NCBI GenBank assembly: GCA_003446295.1
Contig: DMBB01000244.1
Location: 1-8,609, forward strand
DNA length: 8,609 nucleotides
Direction of reading: 5' to 3'
Source: Erysipelotrichaceae bacterium
GTDB taxonomy: Bacteria > Bacillota_I > Bacilli_A > Erysipelotrichales > Erysipelotrichaceae
The position numbers and the translations under genes were made by a program. Under the pieces are notes generated by a model. It did no database searches. It saw nothing but the letters and a program-made list of their open reading frames with translations, and was not told where the DNA came from. Positions 1 through 6,264 of the stretch are shown in pieces. The number at the start of each line of letters is the position of its first letter. Positions within the stretch are counted from its first letter, which is position 1.

Positions 1-44
1 TCGCCTTGAGAGGGCGATGTGTTAAGCCGCTTCACCAACGCGCC
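1..44 (-). tRNA. tRNA-Glu (anticodon CTC), 3' part cut by window edge
   Basis: Read on the minus strand, the sequence begins GGCGCGT (acceptor 5' strand), followed by TG, a 3-bp D stem GTG/CAC closing the D loop AAGCGGCTTAA, then a perfect 5-bp anticodon stem TCGCC/GGCGA around the 7-nt loop CTCTCAA. With U33 in place, the anticodon is CTC, which reads GAG (Glu). The D-loop GCGGCTTAA resembles Glu tRNAs of Firmicutes. The window stops exactly at the end of the anticodon stem, so the variable loop, T arm and acceptor 3' strand are not visible and cannot be checked. It lies 37 nt after the rplT stop, in the same direction, so it could be cotranscribed with the infC operon. Confidence 0.75.
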
Positions 45-48
45 AGAT

Positions 49-68
49 AAGGGAACTGATGTTCCCTT
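49..68 (-). terminator. Hairpin between rplT and tRNA-Glu, weak terminator or processing site
   Basis: AAGGGAAC (49-56) and GTTCCCTT (61-68) form a perfect 8-bp inverted repeat with a 4-nt loop, 13 nt after the rplT stop codon. On the transcribed strand the bases after the stem are ATCTGG, not a run of U, so it is a poor intrinsic terminator. It may be a weak terminator, an mRNA 3'-end stabiliser, or a processing element between the rplT message and the tRNA. The hairpin is visible; its role is inferred. Confidence 0.45.
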
Positions 69-81
69 GATCTGTCTAGTA

Positions 82-435
82 CTATGCTAACGCTTTTTTC
101 GCAGTTTCGCAAATCTCTGTGAATGCTTTTTCATCATGAATTGCGATTTCGCTCAGCATCTTGCGGTTCATGTTGACACCAGCAAGCTTGAGACCATGCA
201 TCAGCTGGGAATAGCTGATGTCATTCATTCTTGCTGCAGCATTGATACGTGCGATCCAGAGCTTGCGCATTTCACGCTTGAGCTTTCTGCGGTCGATGTA
301 AGAATACTTCAGGGAATGCATTACCTGCTCATGAGCTGTTCTGTACAGAAGATGTTTGCTTCCGAAGTAGCCCTTAGCAAGCTTTAATACCTTCTTACGA
401 CGGTTCCTCGTCGGTGTTGATCCTTTAACTCTCAT
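82..435 (-). CDS. rplT: 50S ribosomal protein L20
   Basis: This 117-residue basic protein is L20, which binds 23S rRNA early in large-subunit assembly and in Firmicutes also represses its own operon through the infC leader. The N-terminal half carries the family signature: [20 protein letters not shown] (2-21), [13 protein letters not shown] and the [21 protein letters not shown] stretch around residues 49-69. The globular rRNA-binding C-terminal half runs from about residue 70 ([20 protein letters not shown]). Length matches the usual 117-119 residues; many homologues begin MARVKGG, so one alanine is missing. The start is supported by GGAGGT at 444-449, 8 nt upstream. It is third in infC-rpmI-rplT, 16 nt after rpmI. 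Confidence 0.98.
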   Translation of the reverse strand: MRVKGSTPTRNRRKKVLKLAKGYFGSKHLLYRTAHEQVMHSLKYSYIDRRKLKREMRKLWIARINAAARMNDISYSQLMHGLKLAGVNMNRKMLSEIAIHDEKAFTEICETAKKALA

Positions 436-451
436 CTCTCATTACCTCCGA

Positions 452-673
452 TTAGCCCTGCAGCAGCTGTCTGTCGCGCTTAACATCACTTGCATTCATC
501 AGTGTGCCCTTTGACAGATGTTTCTTCTGTTTGTGTGTTTTGTTTGCTGCGAAGTGTGATACGTAGTTGTGCTGAATTGCGATCGCACCTGTGCCGGTAA
601 TCTTAGATCTCTTAGCGAAGGTCTTCTTCGTCTTCATCTTGATCTTCTTAGGTTTCTTAGCCTTAGCTTTCAT
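452..673 (-). CDS. rpmI: 50S ribosomal protein L35, with an extended lysine-rich N terminus
   Basis: The 73-residue protein is extremely basic and contains the L35 signature KMKTKKTFAKRSKITGTG (12-29), followed by the HNYVSHFAANKTHKQKKHL segment typical of the middle of the family. L35 is a small 23S rRNA-binding protein of the large subunit. Most L35 proteins are about 64-66 residues and start MPKMKT; here there are about nine extra residues (AKAKKPKKI-like) before that point. The longer start is real by the ribosome binding site: AGGAGGAAC lies at 679-687 on the minus strand, 5-8 nt before this ATG, and no site precedes the internal Met13. It sits between infC (21-nt gap) and rplT (16-nt gap). 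Confidence 0.96.
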   Translation of the reverse strand: MKAKAKKPKKIKMKTKKTFAKRSKITGTGAIAIQHNYVSHFAANKTHKQKKHLSKGTLMNASDVKRDRQLLQG

Positions 674-694
674 GACTTGTTCCTCCTGTTCTGC

Positions 695-1231
695 TTATTT
701 CTTTTTGGGAGACAGTACAACTGACATTGTGTTGCCTTCCATGCTGGGCTGTTTGTCAACCACAGCAATGTCGGAGATCTGCTCAATAAACCGTTTCATG
801 ACAGTTTCACCAACTTCTTTTCTGGTGATCATACGTCCGCGGAATTTCATATCGACCTTGACTTTCTGACCGTCTTCGATCCATGAACGTGCATGCTTCA
901 ATTTCGTGTCAAAATCATGATCATCAATGACGGGAGACAGACGAAGCGGTTTGATTTCAGTCACATGCTGCTTCTTCTTTGATTCACGTGCTTTCTTCTG
1001 CTCATTAAAGCGGTGTTTGCCGTAGTCAAGAATCTTGCAGACAGGCGGCTTTGCATTCGGAGCAACACAATAAAGGTCAAGTCCGAGATCATACGCCTTC
1101 TCAATAGCTTCTCTTCTCATCATTGTTCCGAGCTGCTGTCCATCAGGTCCGATGACAAGCACTTCACGGAAGTGAATGTTTTCATTTACCAGTTCTTCCG
1201 GTACATTCCGTTTCGGTTTAACGTATTGCAA
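695..1231 (-). CDS. infC: Translation initiation factor IF-3, TTG start
   Basis: IF-3 binds the 30S subunit, prevents premature joining of 50S and checks the start codon and initiator tRNA. The 178 residues show the N-terminal domain with NENIHFREVLVIGPDGQQLG (17-36) and VAPNAKPPVCKILDYGKHR (56-74), a lysine-rich linker (about 79-88), and the C-terminal domain with LSPVIDDHDFDTKL (98-111) and FRGRMITRKEVG (130-141). Length fits the family. The start codon is TTG: no ATG or GTG is suitably placed, and AGGAGG (1237-1242) precedes TTG by 5 nt. infC genes often use unusual start codons for self-regulation (AUU in E. coli); TTG is a milder case. It is first in the infC-rpmI-rplT operon and is preceded by an attenuator leader. 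Confidence 0.97.
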   Translation of the reverse strand: MQYVKPKRNVPEELVNENIHFREVLVIGPDGQQLGTMMRREAIEKAYDLGLDLYCVAPNAKPPVCKILDYGKHRFNEQKKARESKKKQHVTEIKPLRLSPVIDDHDFDTKLKHARSWIEDGQKVKVDMKFRGRMITRKEVGETVMKRFIEQISDIAVVDKQPSMEGNTMSVVLSPKKK

Positions 1232-1242
1232 GTATCCCTCCT

Positions 1243-1368
1243 GTAAAAGAAAGCAGGTACAGAAGCCGCACCTGCCAATGAATACAGTATACTCATTTTC
1301 GGCATATACCCAGATCCTCAGGACCTCGGGTGAGAAGCGGCGCTTCTGCTTTCCGTTTTCTGATTACT
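1243..1368 (-). promoter_or_regulatory. infC operon leader, probable L20 (rplT) autoregulatory RNA
   Basis: About 125 nt of untranslated RNA separate the predicted transcription start (about 1367) from the infC ribosome binding site. Near the 5' end, AGAAGC/GCTTCT (1333-1338 and 1342-1347) form a 6-bp hairpin. The same 5' arm, with flanking bases read on the minus strand as CAGAAGC, is also complementary to GCTTCTG in the loop and inner 3' arm of the terminator (1260-1266), so local and long-range pairings compete. L20 leaders of Bacillota (RF00558 class) work by such alternative folds. I infer L20 regulation from position and architecture; I did not align to the family model. Confidence 0.7.
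1245..1275 (-). terminator. Intrinsic terminator (attenuator) in the infC leader
   Basis: On the minus strand GCAGGTGC (1268-1275) pairs with GTACCTGC (1253-1260), giving 8 bp including one G-U, with loop GGCTTCT, followed at once by TTTCTTTT (1245-1252). The U-rich tract ends 3 nt before the infC AGGAGG. A terminator lying between promoter and first gene means it must be conditional. This fits the known Firmicute mechanism in which excess L20 favours premature termination of the infC operon. Confidence 0.82.
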
Positions 1369-1373
1369 TGAAA

Positions 1374-1402
1374 ATATTACCAAGTATGCAAATAGATGTC
1401 AA
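1374..1402 (-). promoter_or_regulatory. Sigma-A promoter of infC-rpmI-rplT
   Basis: TTGACA (1397-1402) and TAATAT (1374-1379) on the minus strand are separated by exactly 17 nt. The -35 is a perfect consensus match and the -10 matches four of six positions. Predicted start of transcription is near 1367. The promoter begins 9 nt after the stop codon of the preceding Asp23-family gene, with no terminator between, so some read-through from upstream is also likely. Confidence 0.88.
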
Positions 1403-1410
1403 CAGATATT

Positions 1411-1740
1411 TTACATTTCAAAGCCGGTCACATTAACAGAGACTTCGCTTGTTTTGAATCCGGTCATGAACAGGATGTTTTCATAGATCTTATTCTGTAC
1501 CTGTTCACATGTCGCATTGATATTGGCACCATACTTCACATGGATATCTGTTTCGATCTTCAGCTTGTTGTCAGCGATTCTGACGATCACTGCTTTGGAA
1601 AATGAAGACTTTTCCGCACGTTCTGCATGATCCAGATCGTCGATCGTAATTTCAGCGATCGATTTGAATACGGATTTGTTGATCGCGATAATTCCGTTCT
1701 CGGAACTGTCTTTATTCAGGATTACATAATCTACAGCCAT
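1411..1740 (-). CDS. Asp23/Gls24-family protein (YloU/YqhY-like)
   Basis: The 109-residue protein matches the Asp23/Gls24 fold: a first strand segment (DYVILNKDSSENGIIAINKS), a middle basic stretch ending in KAVIVRIADNKLKIETDIHV, the family-typical VKYGANI (about 68-74), an amphipathic helix NATCEQVQNKIYENIL, and the final strand VSVNVTGFEM. It has no signal peptide or membrane segment. Relatives are membrane-proximal or cytoplasmic proteins linked to cell envelope stress and, for YqhY, lipid metabolism; the molecular activity is not settled. It is slightly shorter than typical members (about 120-140). AAGGAG at 1751-1756 lies 10 nt before the ATG. It is downstream of the RelA/SpoT-like gene and just upstream of the infC promoter. 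Confidence 0.85.
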   Translation of the reverse strand: MAVDYVILNKDSSENGIIAINKSVFKSIAEITIDDLDHAERAEKSSFSKAVIVRIADNKLKIETDIHVKYGANINATCEQVQNKIYENILFMTGFKTSEVSVNVTGFEM

Positions 1741-1761
1741 ATTTCTTAATCTCCTTCAACG

Positions 1762-1770
1762 ATTATAGCA
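1762..1770 (-). promoter_or_regulatory. Extended -10 promoter for the Asp23-family gene
   Basis: The 37-nt gap after the RelA/SpoT-like gene contains TGCTATAAT on the minus strand (1762-1770), a perfect extended -10 element. I see no good -35 at 16-18 nt, which extended -10 promoters can tolerate. Predicted transcription start is near 1755-1756, right at the AAGGAG ribosome binding site, giving a leader of roughly 15-16 nt. Confidence 0.5.
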
Positions 1771-1777
1771 GGTTTCT

Positions 1778-3154
1778 TCAATTTCTGCTGAAGATACGCA
1801 GTACTTCATGGACCAGCTGCACTTCCAGAGCCGGTTCCGCTTTGAACAGACTATCATAGTCCGGATAAGCATGCTCGATCCGTTCAATAAAGAATTTGAA
1901 CGCATTCATGACATCGAGCATCTTTTCTTCATAGATGATCTCAATGGTTCCTGCCCTGACAAGCGCTCCGGCAAGAACGCCAAGGAAGAAGTATCTCGCC
2001 TGGTCCGCCTGATCTTCATCATAGTGCATGAACCGTTCCAGATACCATCCGTTGCGGATGATCAGTTTTCTGATCACACCGACAAAGTCACTGAAGTCTT
2101 CGATATTGCTGCCGGGCTGGATTGCAAACAGCATAACAAAGAATACGTGCCATTCAAAATCCTGGTTCATCATCAGCTGCATATGATCGCCCAGCACACG
2201 GCAGAACGGATCATCACTCTCATATGGATGTTCCAGCTTCAGTTCAGAACTGAAGTCTATATCCGTGTCAGACAGGTAATTCAGATGCTCCAGGTAATCC
2301 AGCATCCTTTCCCTGCCCCGCTCCGTATTCAGGAAATCCCTGATATAGATATACTGGGACAGGATCGATGAACACTTTTTGAAATCCGTGCGGAAGCCGA
2401 CAGATTCCTTCATCTTTTTATTTACCAGCTCATTGATCGAACTTGCCAGCATGATCTTGAAGCTTTCCTGATTCATGCCGATCGCCGCATGCCTTGATTC
2501 ATTGGAGATCTCGTTGTACATGATCTCAAGCTGGCGGTCTACTACATCAAGATTATCTCTTACTGCACCAAGCATATTCTTCATGAACTTGTCATATACG
2601 ACAAAGTCCGGATTTTTATATACGACTTCATGCTCGATCTCACTCCAGAACCTGTGTACCAGAGACTTGATCTGCAGTTCAAAATTGATGCGTTCACTGT
2701 TGAACATATAGTAGCCGTCGATCCTGTAGATCGTAAAACCGTTTCTCTGTGTCTGCGGCTGCGGCATATGCATGTTCAAAAGAATATTCGGGTCTTCAAG
2801 TGATTTGCTGAATCCGCTGCCGTCGATCTTGAAATGATGAAACAGACTGTTGTAGATCTCTGCTTCATTCCTGATAAACTGACACTCGATCGTCACCCCG
2901 ACCAGATCCGACAAATACATCAAAGCATCACGAGGATGATCAAAATGAAGGTAGAATTTATTTCTTAAGAGTTTTTCTCTGAGGCTTTCCCTCGTCTTGA
3001 TCCTGGTATGAACAGAAACGACTGATGTACCCGGCACAGCACAGATGCTCTCAAAATAGCTGCGGATCGTGTTCTCCGCATATGCATAGGTTGCCTGGTG
3101 CATGTCATATTCCTCGATGACAGATTCAATGAAAGAAAACATTTCGAGTTCCAT
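1778..3154 (-). CDS. RelA/SpoT-domain protein with divergent GTP site and unknown C-terminal half
   Basis: Residues about 1-215 resemble the (p)ppGpp synthetase domain of small alarmone synthetases, which transfer pyrophosphate from ATP to GDP or GTP. Visible motifs: RIKTRESLREK (51-61, the ATP-side RxKxxxSxxxK pattern), DLVGV (83-87, metal-binding Asp83), FELQIKS (158-164, with Glu159 where the second catalytic acidic residue is expected) and FWSEIEHEVVYK (169-180). Differences: the usual Arg of DxxGxR is Thr88, and the guanine-binding GYxSxH is GFTIYR (139-144). Activity is therefore uncertain. Residues about 230-458 look mostly helical and I do not recognise them; there is no TGS or ACT domain and no HD hydrolase. 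At 458 residues it is about twice a small synthetase. The ATG is 3 nt after the methyltransferase stop, with AAGGTG as ribosome binding site, so translation is coupled. Confidence 0.72.
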   Translation of the reverse strand: MELEMFSFIESVIEEYDMHQATYAYAENTIRSYFESICAVPGTSVVSVHTRIKTRESLREKLLRNKFYLHFDHPRDALMYLSDLVGVTIECQFIRNEAEIYNSLFHHFKIDGSGFSKSLEDPNILLNMHMPQPQTQRNGFTIYRIDGYYMFNSERINFELQIKSLVHRFWSEIEHEVVYKNPDFVVYDKFMKNMLGAVRDNLDVVDRQLEIMYNEISNESRHAAIGMNQESFKIMLASSINELVNKKMKESVGFRTDFKKCSSILSQYIYIRDFLNTERGRERMLDYLEHLNYLSDTDIDFSSELKLEHPYESDDPFCRVLGDHMQLMMNQDFEWHVFFVMLFAIQPGSNIEDFSDFVGVIRKLIIRNGWYLERFMHYDEDQADQARYFFLGVLAGALVRAGTIEIIYEEKMLDVMNAFKFFIERIEHAYPDYDSLFKAEPALEVQLVHEVLRIFSRN

Positions 3155-3157
3155 AAG

Positions 3158-4471
3158 TCACCTTCTTCGCAAACGTTTGGGATATTTATTCTTCAGCATA
3201 CGTCCGTCAGATCTGCCTCCGGCAAATACATGACCTTTATATGCGACTCCGTACCATCCTTTATCAAGAGGAATGGTCAGTGTTTCTCCATGTATATATT
3301 GTACCAGTTGTTCATTACTGAGATCATAAACTTTTCTGAAAGAATGTGCTGCTGAGGCATAAAATCCGTGATCCGGTTCAAATCTGCTGCCCTTCACTTC
3401 TCCAAGCAGTACTCCGAAGCGGACCAGACGGCACGGATTCACTGCCGCAAACGGCAGATCACTCCCGTAGATCCTTCCGTTCCTGCTGTAAAGATACCTG
3501 TAGGGCTGATCAAGCTGTTCCTTCAGGAACTGCATGACCGTACTGTCGATCTTTTCAGACTTCATCTGTTTCAGTTCTTGAATACTGCCTTCTCCATCTT
3601 TCTTCATGCGGCAGACAAAATGGCCTTCGCCGTATTCAGAAGGAAGTATGCGCAGTACGCCATCCAGCTTCCGGCTTTTCAAGGTATGCGGATAAACATC
3701 CGGAATCGGATCAATTTTCATATCAGAATGTGCACTAAGGAAATCAATAACAGTGTTTTCATTTTCAATTTCATTCAATGTGCATGTCGAATACACCAGG
3801 ATCCCACCCGGCTTCAGTGTCTCATAGGCATTGTTCAGGATCATCAGCTGCCGTCTGGCACAGGCATTGACGTTCTCTGGAGACCATTCATCGCATGCCT
3901 CGGGATTTTTGCGGAACATACCCTCCCCTGAGCACGGTGCGTCACACAGTACATAATCAAAGTACTCAGGGAACGCTGAAGCAGCGTCTCTTGTATCGCA
4001 GTTGATGATGCATGTATTGGCTGCTCCGTGTTTTTCCAGGTTCTCCGCAAGGATCATCGCCCTGGAAGACTCATATTCATTGCAGACAAGAAAACCATCC
4101 TGACCCATCCGTTCAGCGATCTGAGTCGACTTGGATCCTGGTGCAGCACAAAGATCAAGTACTCTTGAGCCTGGCTTTGGATCAAGTATCTCCACAGCCG
4201 CAGACGCGGATGTTTCCTGCACGTAAAACAGTCCGGCAGTATATGCCGGCAGTTCGTACAGCTTTACATCATCCGGAAGGATCCATGAATTTGATGCATA
4301 CGGGTTCCTGACCCATTCAAAGTCCAGTTCTTTCCGGAGAAATGATTCGTTTGTTTTTAATGTATTGACACGAAAACCCCTGACCGGCTTCATTTCCATC
4401 GCCTTCAGGTATTCGTCCATTCTGTCTCCCAGCAGATCACGCATCTGCGCAAGAAATTCATTTTTCAGCAT
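3158..4471 (-). CDS. rsmF: RsmF-like 16S rRNA cytosine-5 methyltransferase (NOL1/NOP2/Sun family)
   Basis: This 437-residue SAM-dependent enzyme methylates carbon 5 of an rRNA cytosine. The Rossmann fold shows motif I LDLCAAPGSKS (105-115), DAPCSGEGMF (177-186, with Cys180, which helps release product) and YSTCT (227-231, with Cys230 the expected catalytic nucleophile). An N-terminal RNA-binding segment (1-95, including FRVNTLK and FYVQETSA) precedes it. A C-terminal part (about 300-437) matches the extra RsmF/YebU-type domain and ends in a basic KRLRRR tail, which argues against RsmB. The start overlaps the ribF end by 14 nt and AGGAAG lies 7 nt upstream within ribF. The exact target base in this organism cannot be told from sequence, so the symbol is by family. 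Confidence 0.88.
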   Translation of the reverse strand: MLKNEFLAQMRDLLGDRMDEYLKAMEMKPVRGFRVNTLKTNESFLRKELDFEWVRNPYASNSWILPDDVKLYELPAYTAGLFYVQETSASAAVEILDPKPGSRVLDLCAAPGSKSTQIAERMGQDGFLVCNEYESSRAMILAENLEKHGAANTCIINCDTRDAASAFPEYFDYVLCDAPCSGEGMFRKNPEACDEWSPENVNACARRQLMILNNAYETLKPGGILVYSTCTLNEIENENTVIDFLSAHSDMKIDPIPDVYPHTLKSRKLDGVLRILPSEYGEGHFVCRMKKDGEGSIQELKQMKSEKIDSTVMQFLKEQLDQPYRYLYSRNGRIYGSDLPFAAVNPCRLVRFGVLLGEVKGSRFEPDHGFYASAAHSFRKVYDLSNEQLVQYIHGETLTIPLDKGWYGVAYKGHVFAGGRSDGRMLKNKYPKRLRRR

Positions 4472-5384
4472 TCAGTATCTTCCTGACAGTATTTCTGTCC
4501 AGTTCCAGCTGCATGATCAAATTCGTCCTGTTCTTGAAATTCTGTTCATCCCTGATGAACTTCACAAATTCAATCACCAGTGTTTCTCCGTACAGATTCC
4601 CTTCATAATCCAGGATATGCACTTCCAGTGAAAGAGCCTGCGTATAGTTGACTGTCGGATTGTGTCCGAGATTTGCCATTGCGGCATACGGGATCCCCTT
4701 GATGTATGCACGGACGGCATAGACGCCGTGTCTGGGCTCCAGGTATTCAAGATCCACGTCGATATTGGCAGTCGGAAATCCGAGTGAAGCACCTACATGA
4801 CGGCCATGGATCACTTTTCCTTCGATCGCATAAGGATGTCCCATCAGTCTGGCAGCTTCATCGACTTCACCTGCTTCGATCAGTCTGCTGATACGCGTTG
4901 AGGAGATCTTTTCGCCGTTGTCCGTGACCGCATCCACGACTGCTACATCAAACAGTCCTTCTTCCCTGAGCGTGTCGCAGCTGCCCTGTCCTTTAAATCC
5001 ATAATGGAAATCAAAGCCGCATACTAGTGCTTTGATATTGCACGGCAGGATCACCCGTTCCACAAAATCATGCGGACTCAGCTTTGACATCTCTTCCGTG
5101 AATTTCAGAATATAGATATTCTTGATGCCGGACTGCATCGCAAGGTTGATGCGCTGCTTCATCGTGGTGATATGCTTGACGGTCATATCCTTGCGGATCG
5201 TCACCCATGGGTCCGGATCAAATGTGATCAATGCGCTCTCGCATTGATGTTCATGTGCCAGTTCGATCGTTTTCTTGATCAGTGCCTGATGACCAAGATG
5301 CAGACCATCAAAGTAACCGATGCATGCGGCAGCCGGTTTGTAGTTTCTGTTTTTATCATTCAAATCAATATACTGTATCCGCAT
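4458..5384 (-). CDS. ribF: Bifunctional riboflavin kinase / FAD synthetase
   Basis: RibF phosphorylates riboflavin to FMN and then adenylates FMN to FAD in the cytoplasm. The N-terminal nucleotidyltransferase domain shows GYFDGLHLGHQ (23-33, the HxGH-type motif), CGFDFHYGFKGQGS (122-135) and ISSTRIS (160-166). The C-terminal kinase domain shows GRHVGASLGFPTANID (194-209), MANLGHNPT (236-244) and the LEVHILDY segment (253-260). At 308 residues it is full length and both halves look intact. Its ATG overlaps the truB stop by one base (TGATG), with AGAGGA just upstream inside truB. truB-ribF adjacency is common in bacteria. No FMN riboswitch is present, consistent with its place in a translation-linked operon. 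Confidence 0.97.
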   Translation of the reverse strand: MRIQYIDLNDKNRNYKPAAACIGYFDGLHLGHQALIKKTIELAHEHQCESALITFDPDPWVTIRKDMTVKHITTMKQRINLAMQSGIKNIYILKFTEEMSKLSPHDFVERVILPCNIKALVCGFDFHYGFKGQGSCDTLREEGLFDVAVVDAVTDNGEKISSTRISRLIEAGEVDEAARLMGHPYAIEGKVIHGRHVGASLGFPTANIDVDLEYLEPRHGVYAVRAYIKGIPYAAMANLGHNPTVNYTQALSLEVHILDYEGNLYGETLVIEFVKFIRDEQNFKNRTNLIMQLELDRNTVRKILNAEK

Positions 5385-6226
5385 CAGAACAATCCTCTCT
5401 CACAATGATAATATCCGTTATCCCGTTTTCCGTATACTGCGATCAGTCTGCCTTCCGAAAGAATGCCGACGTATTCACAATCCGCGTCAAGTTTCAGATC
5501 TCTCCCGTTTCTGACATAGTCCGGCAGGTCTGTTTCGATCAGTCTGATGTCCGGATTCAGAACATCCTCCGGCTTCAGAAAGACGGGATCTGTTTCAAGC
5601 TGTTCGAAGGTCATTGCCTGATCCAGAGTCAGATTATCGATGCCTGTACGCTTCAGCGCACTCATACAGCCAAGTTCATTCAGCTTCCGCGCATAATCCG
5701 TGATCAGCGTCCGGATATACGTACCGGAAGAAACAACAGCGTCCATCGCATACCGATCGCCTTCGATATGATGCACCTCCAGGTGATCAACACAGATTTC
5801 TCTCGGTGCGCGTTCGATGGTCTTTCCTTCTCTGGCATATTCATACAGTTTCCTGCCGTTGACCTTGATTGCGGAATACATCGGGGGAATCTGCAGGCTG
5901 TGCCCTGTCATAGACCTGCTGACTTCATCCAGCTCTGTCTGCGAATGTACAGAAGGCATGCGCTCTTCGACGGTATTTCCCCATATATCTTCTGTTTCCG
6001 TAGCCCTGCCAAGCAGAAACTCTGCCTGATAATGCTTATGATTGCATACGCAGTACGGCAGCAGTTTTGTATATCGTCCTGTCAGTATGATCAAAAGACC
6101 CGAAGCATTCGGATCAAGTGTTCCCGTATGACCAATCTTGCGCTCATGCAGGATCCTGCGGCAGCGGGCAACCGCATCGAATGATGTGATCCCGGCCGGT
6201 TTGTTCAATAGTATGACTGCGTCCAT
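5384..6226 (-). CDS. truB: tRNA pseudouridine(55) synthase TruB
   Basis: TruB converts uridine 55 in the T loop of tRNAs to pseudouridine. Family motifs are in order: MDAVILLNKPAGITS (1-15), HTGTLDPNASG (33-43, with catalytic Asp38), YSAIKVNGRKLYEYAREG (117-134) and SSGTYIRTL (166-174). A C-terminal extension (about 220-280) corresponds to the PUA-like end of bacterial TruB. The 280-residue length is slightly short but complete. The start is fixed by homology, since LLNKPAGITS must be retained and no in-frame start lies just upstream. No Shine-Dalgarno sequence is visible before the ATG, and the promoter lies so close that the message should be nearly leaderless. It is the first gene of the truB-ribF-rsmF-rel unit. 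Confidence 0.97.
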   Translation of the reverse strand: MDAVILLNKPAGITSFDAVARCRRILHERKIGHTGTLDPNASGLLIILTGRYTKLLPYCVCNHKHYQAEFLLGRATETEDIWGNTVEERMPSVHSQTELDEVSRSMTGHSLQIPPMYSAIKVNGRKLYEYAREGKTIERAPREICVDHLEVHHIEGDRYAMDAVVSSGTYIRTLITDYARKLNELGCMSALKRTGIDNLTLDQAMTFEQLETDPVFLKPEDVLNPDIRLIETDLPDYVRNGRDLKLDADCEYVGILSEGRLIAVYGKRDNGYYHCERGLF

Positions 6227-6235
6227 CCGTGGGCA

Positions 6236-6264
6236 ATTATAACAACTTAATGCTATAATGGCAA
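6236..6264 (-). promoter_or_regulatory. truB operon promoter, nearly leaderless
   Basis: On the minus strand TTGCCA (6259-6264) and a perfect TATAAT (6236-6241) are separated by 17 nt. The expected transcription start is about 6229-6230, only 3-4 nt before the truB ATG at 6226. The bases between -10 and ATG (TGCCCACGG) contain no ribosome binding site. The element overlaps the divergent ttcA-side promoter. Confidence 0.8.
6251..6259 (+). promoter_or_regulatory. Extended -10 promoter for the ttcA-like gene
   Basis: TGCTATAAT (6251-6259) is a perfect extended -10 on the plus strand. A partial -35, TGGGCA (6230-6235, four of six consensus), lies 18 nt upstream. Predicted transcription start is near 6265, giving a leader of about 14 nt that carries AAGGAGG (6268-6274). 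Base 6259 is shared with the truB -35. Confidence 0.62.

Noticed and set aside
1776..1793. Inverted repeat CTTCA/TGAAG around the stop of the RelA/SpoT-like gene, considered as a terminator.
   Set aside because: Only 5 bp with an 8-nt loop and no U-tract; too weak to call.
1808..2371. A 187-codon plus-strand frame opposite the RelA/SpoT-like gene.
   Set aside because: Antisense to a long gene with recognisable motifs; no ribosome binding site or domain.
3368..3931. A 187-codon plus-strand frame opposite the methyltransferase gene.
   Set aside because: Antisense to the conserved catalytic region of the methyltransferase; no independent support.
4458..4471. Overlap of ribF and rsmF considered as a possible frameshift or fusion.
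   Set aside because: Both proteins are full length with intact ends and the downstream start has its own AGGAAG; it is a normal coupled overlap.
5282..6184. A 300-codon open frame on the plus strand opposite truB and the start of ribF.
   Set aside because: It is fully antisense to two well-conserved genes, has no ribosome binding site and its translation resembles no family; it is a shadow frame.
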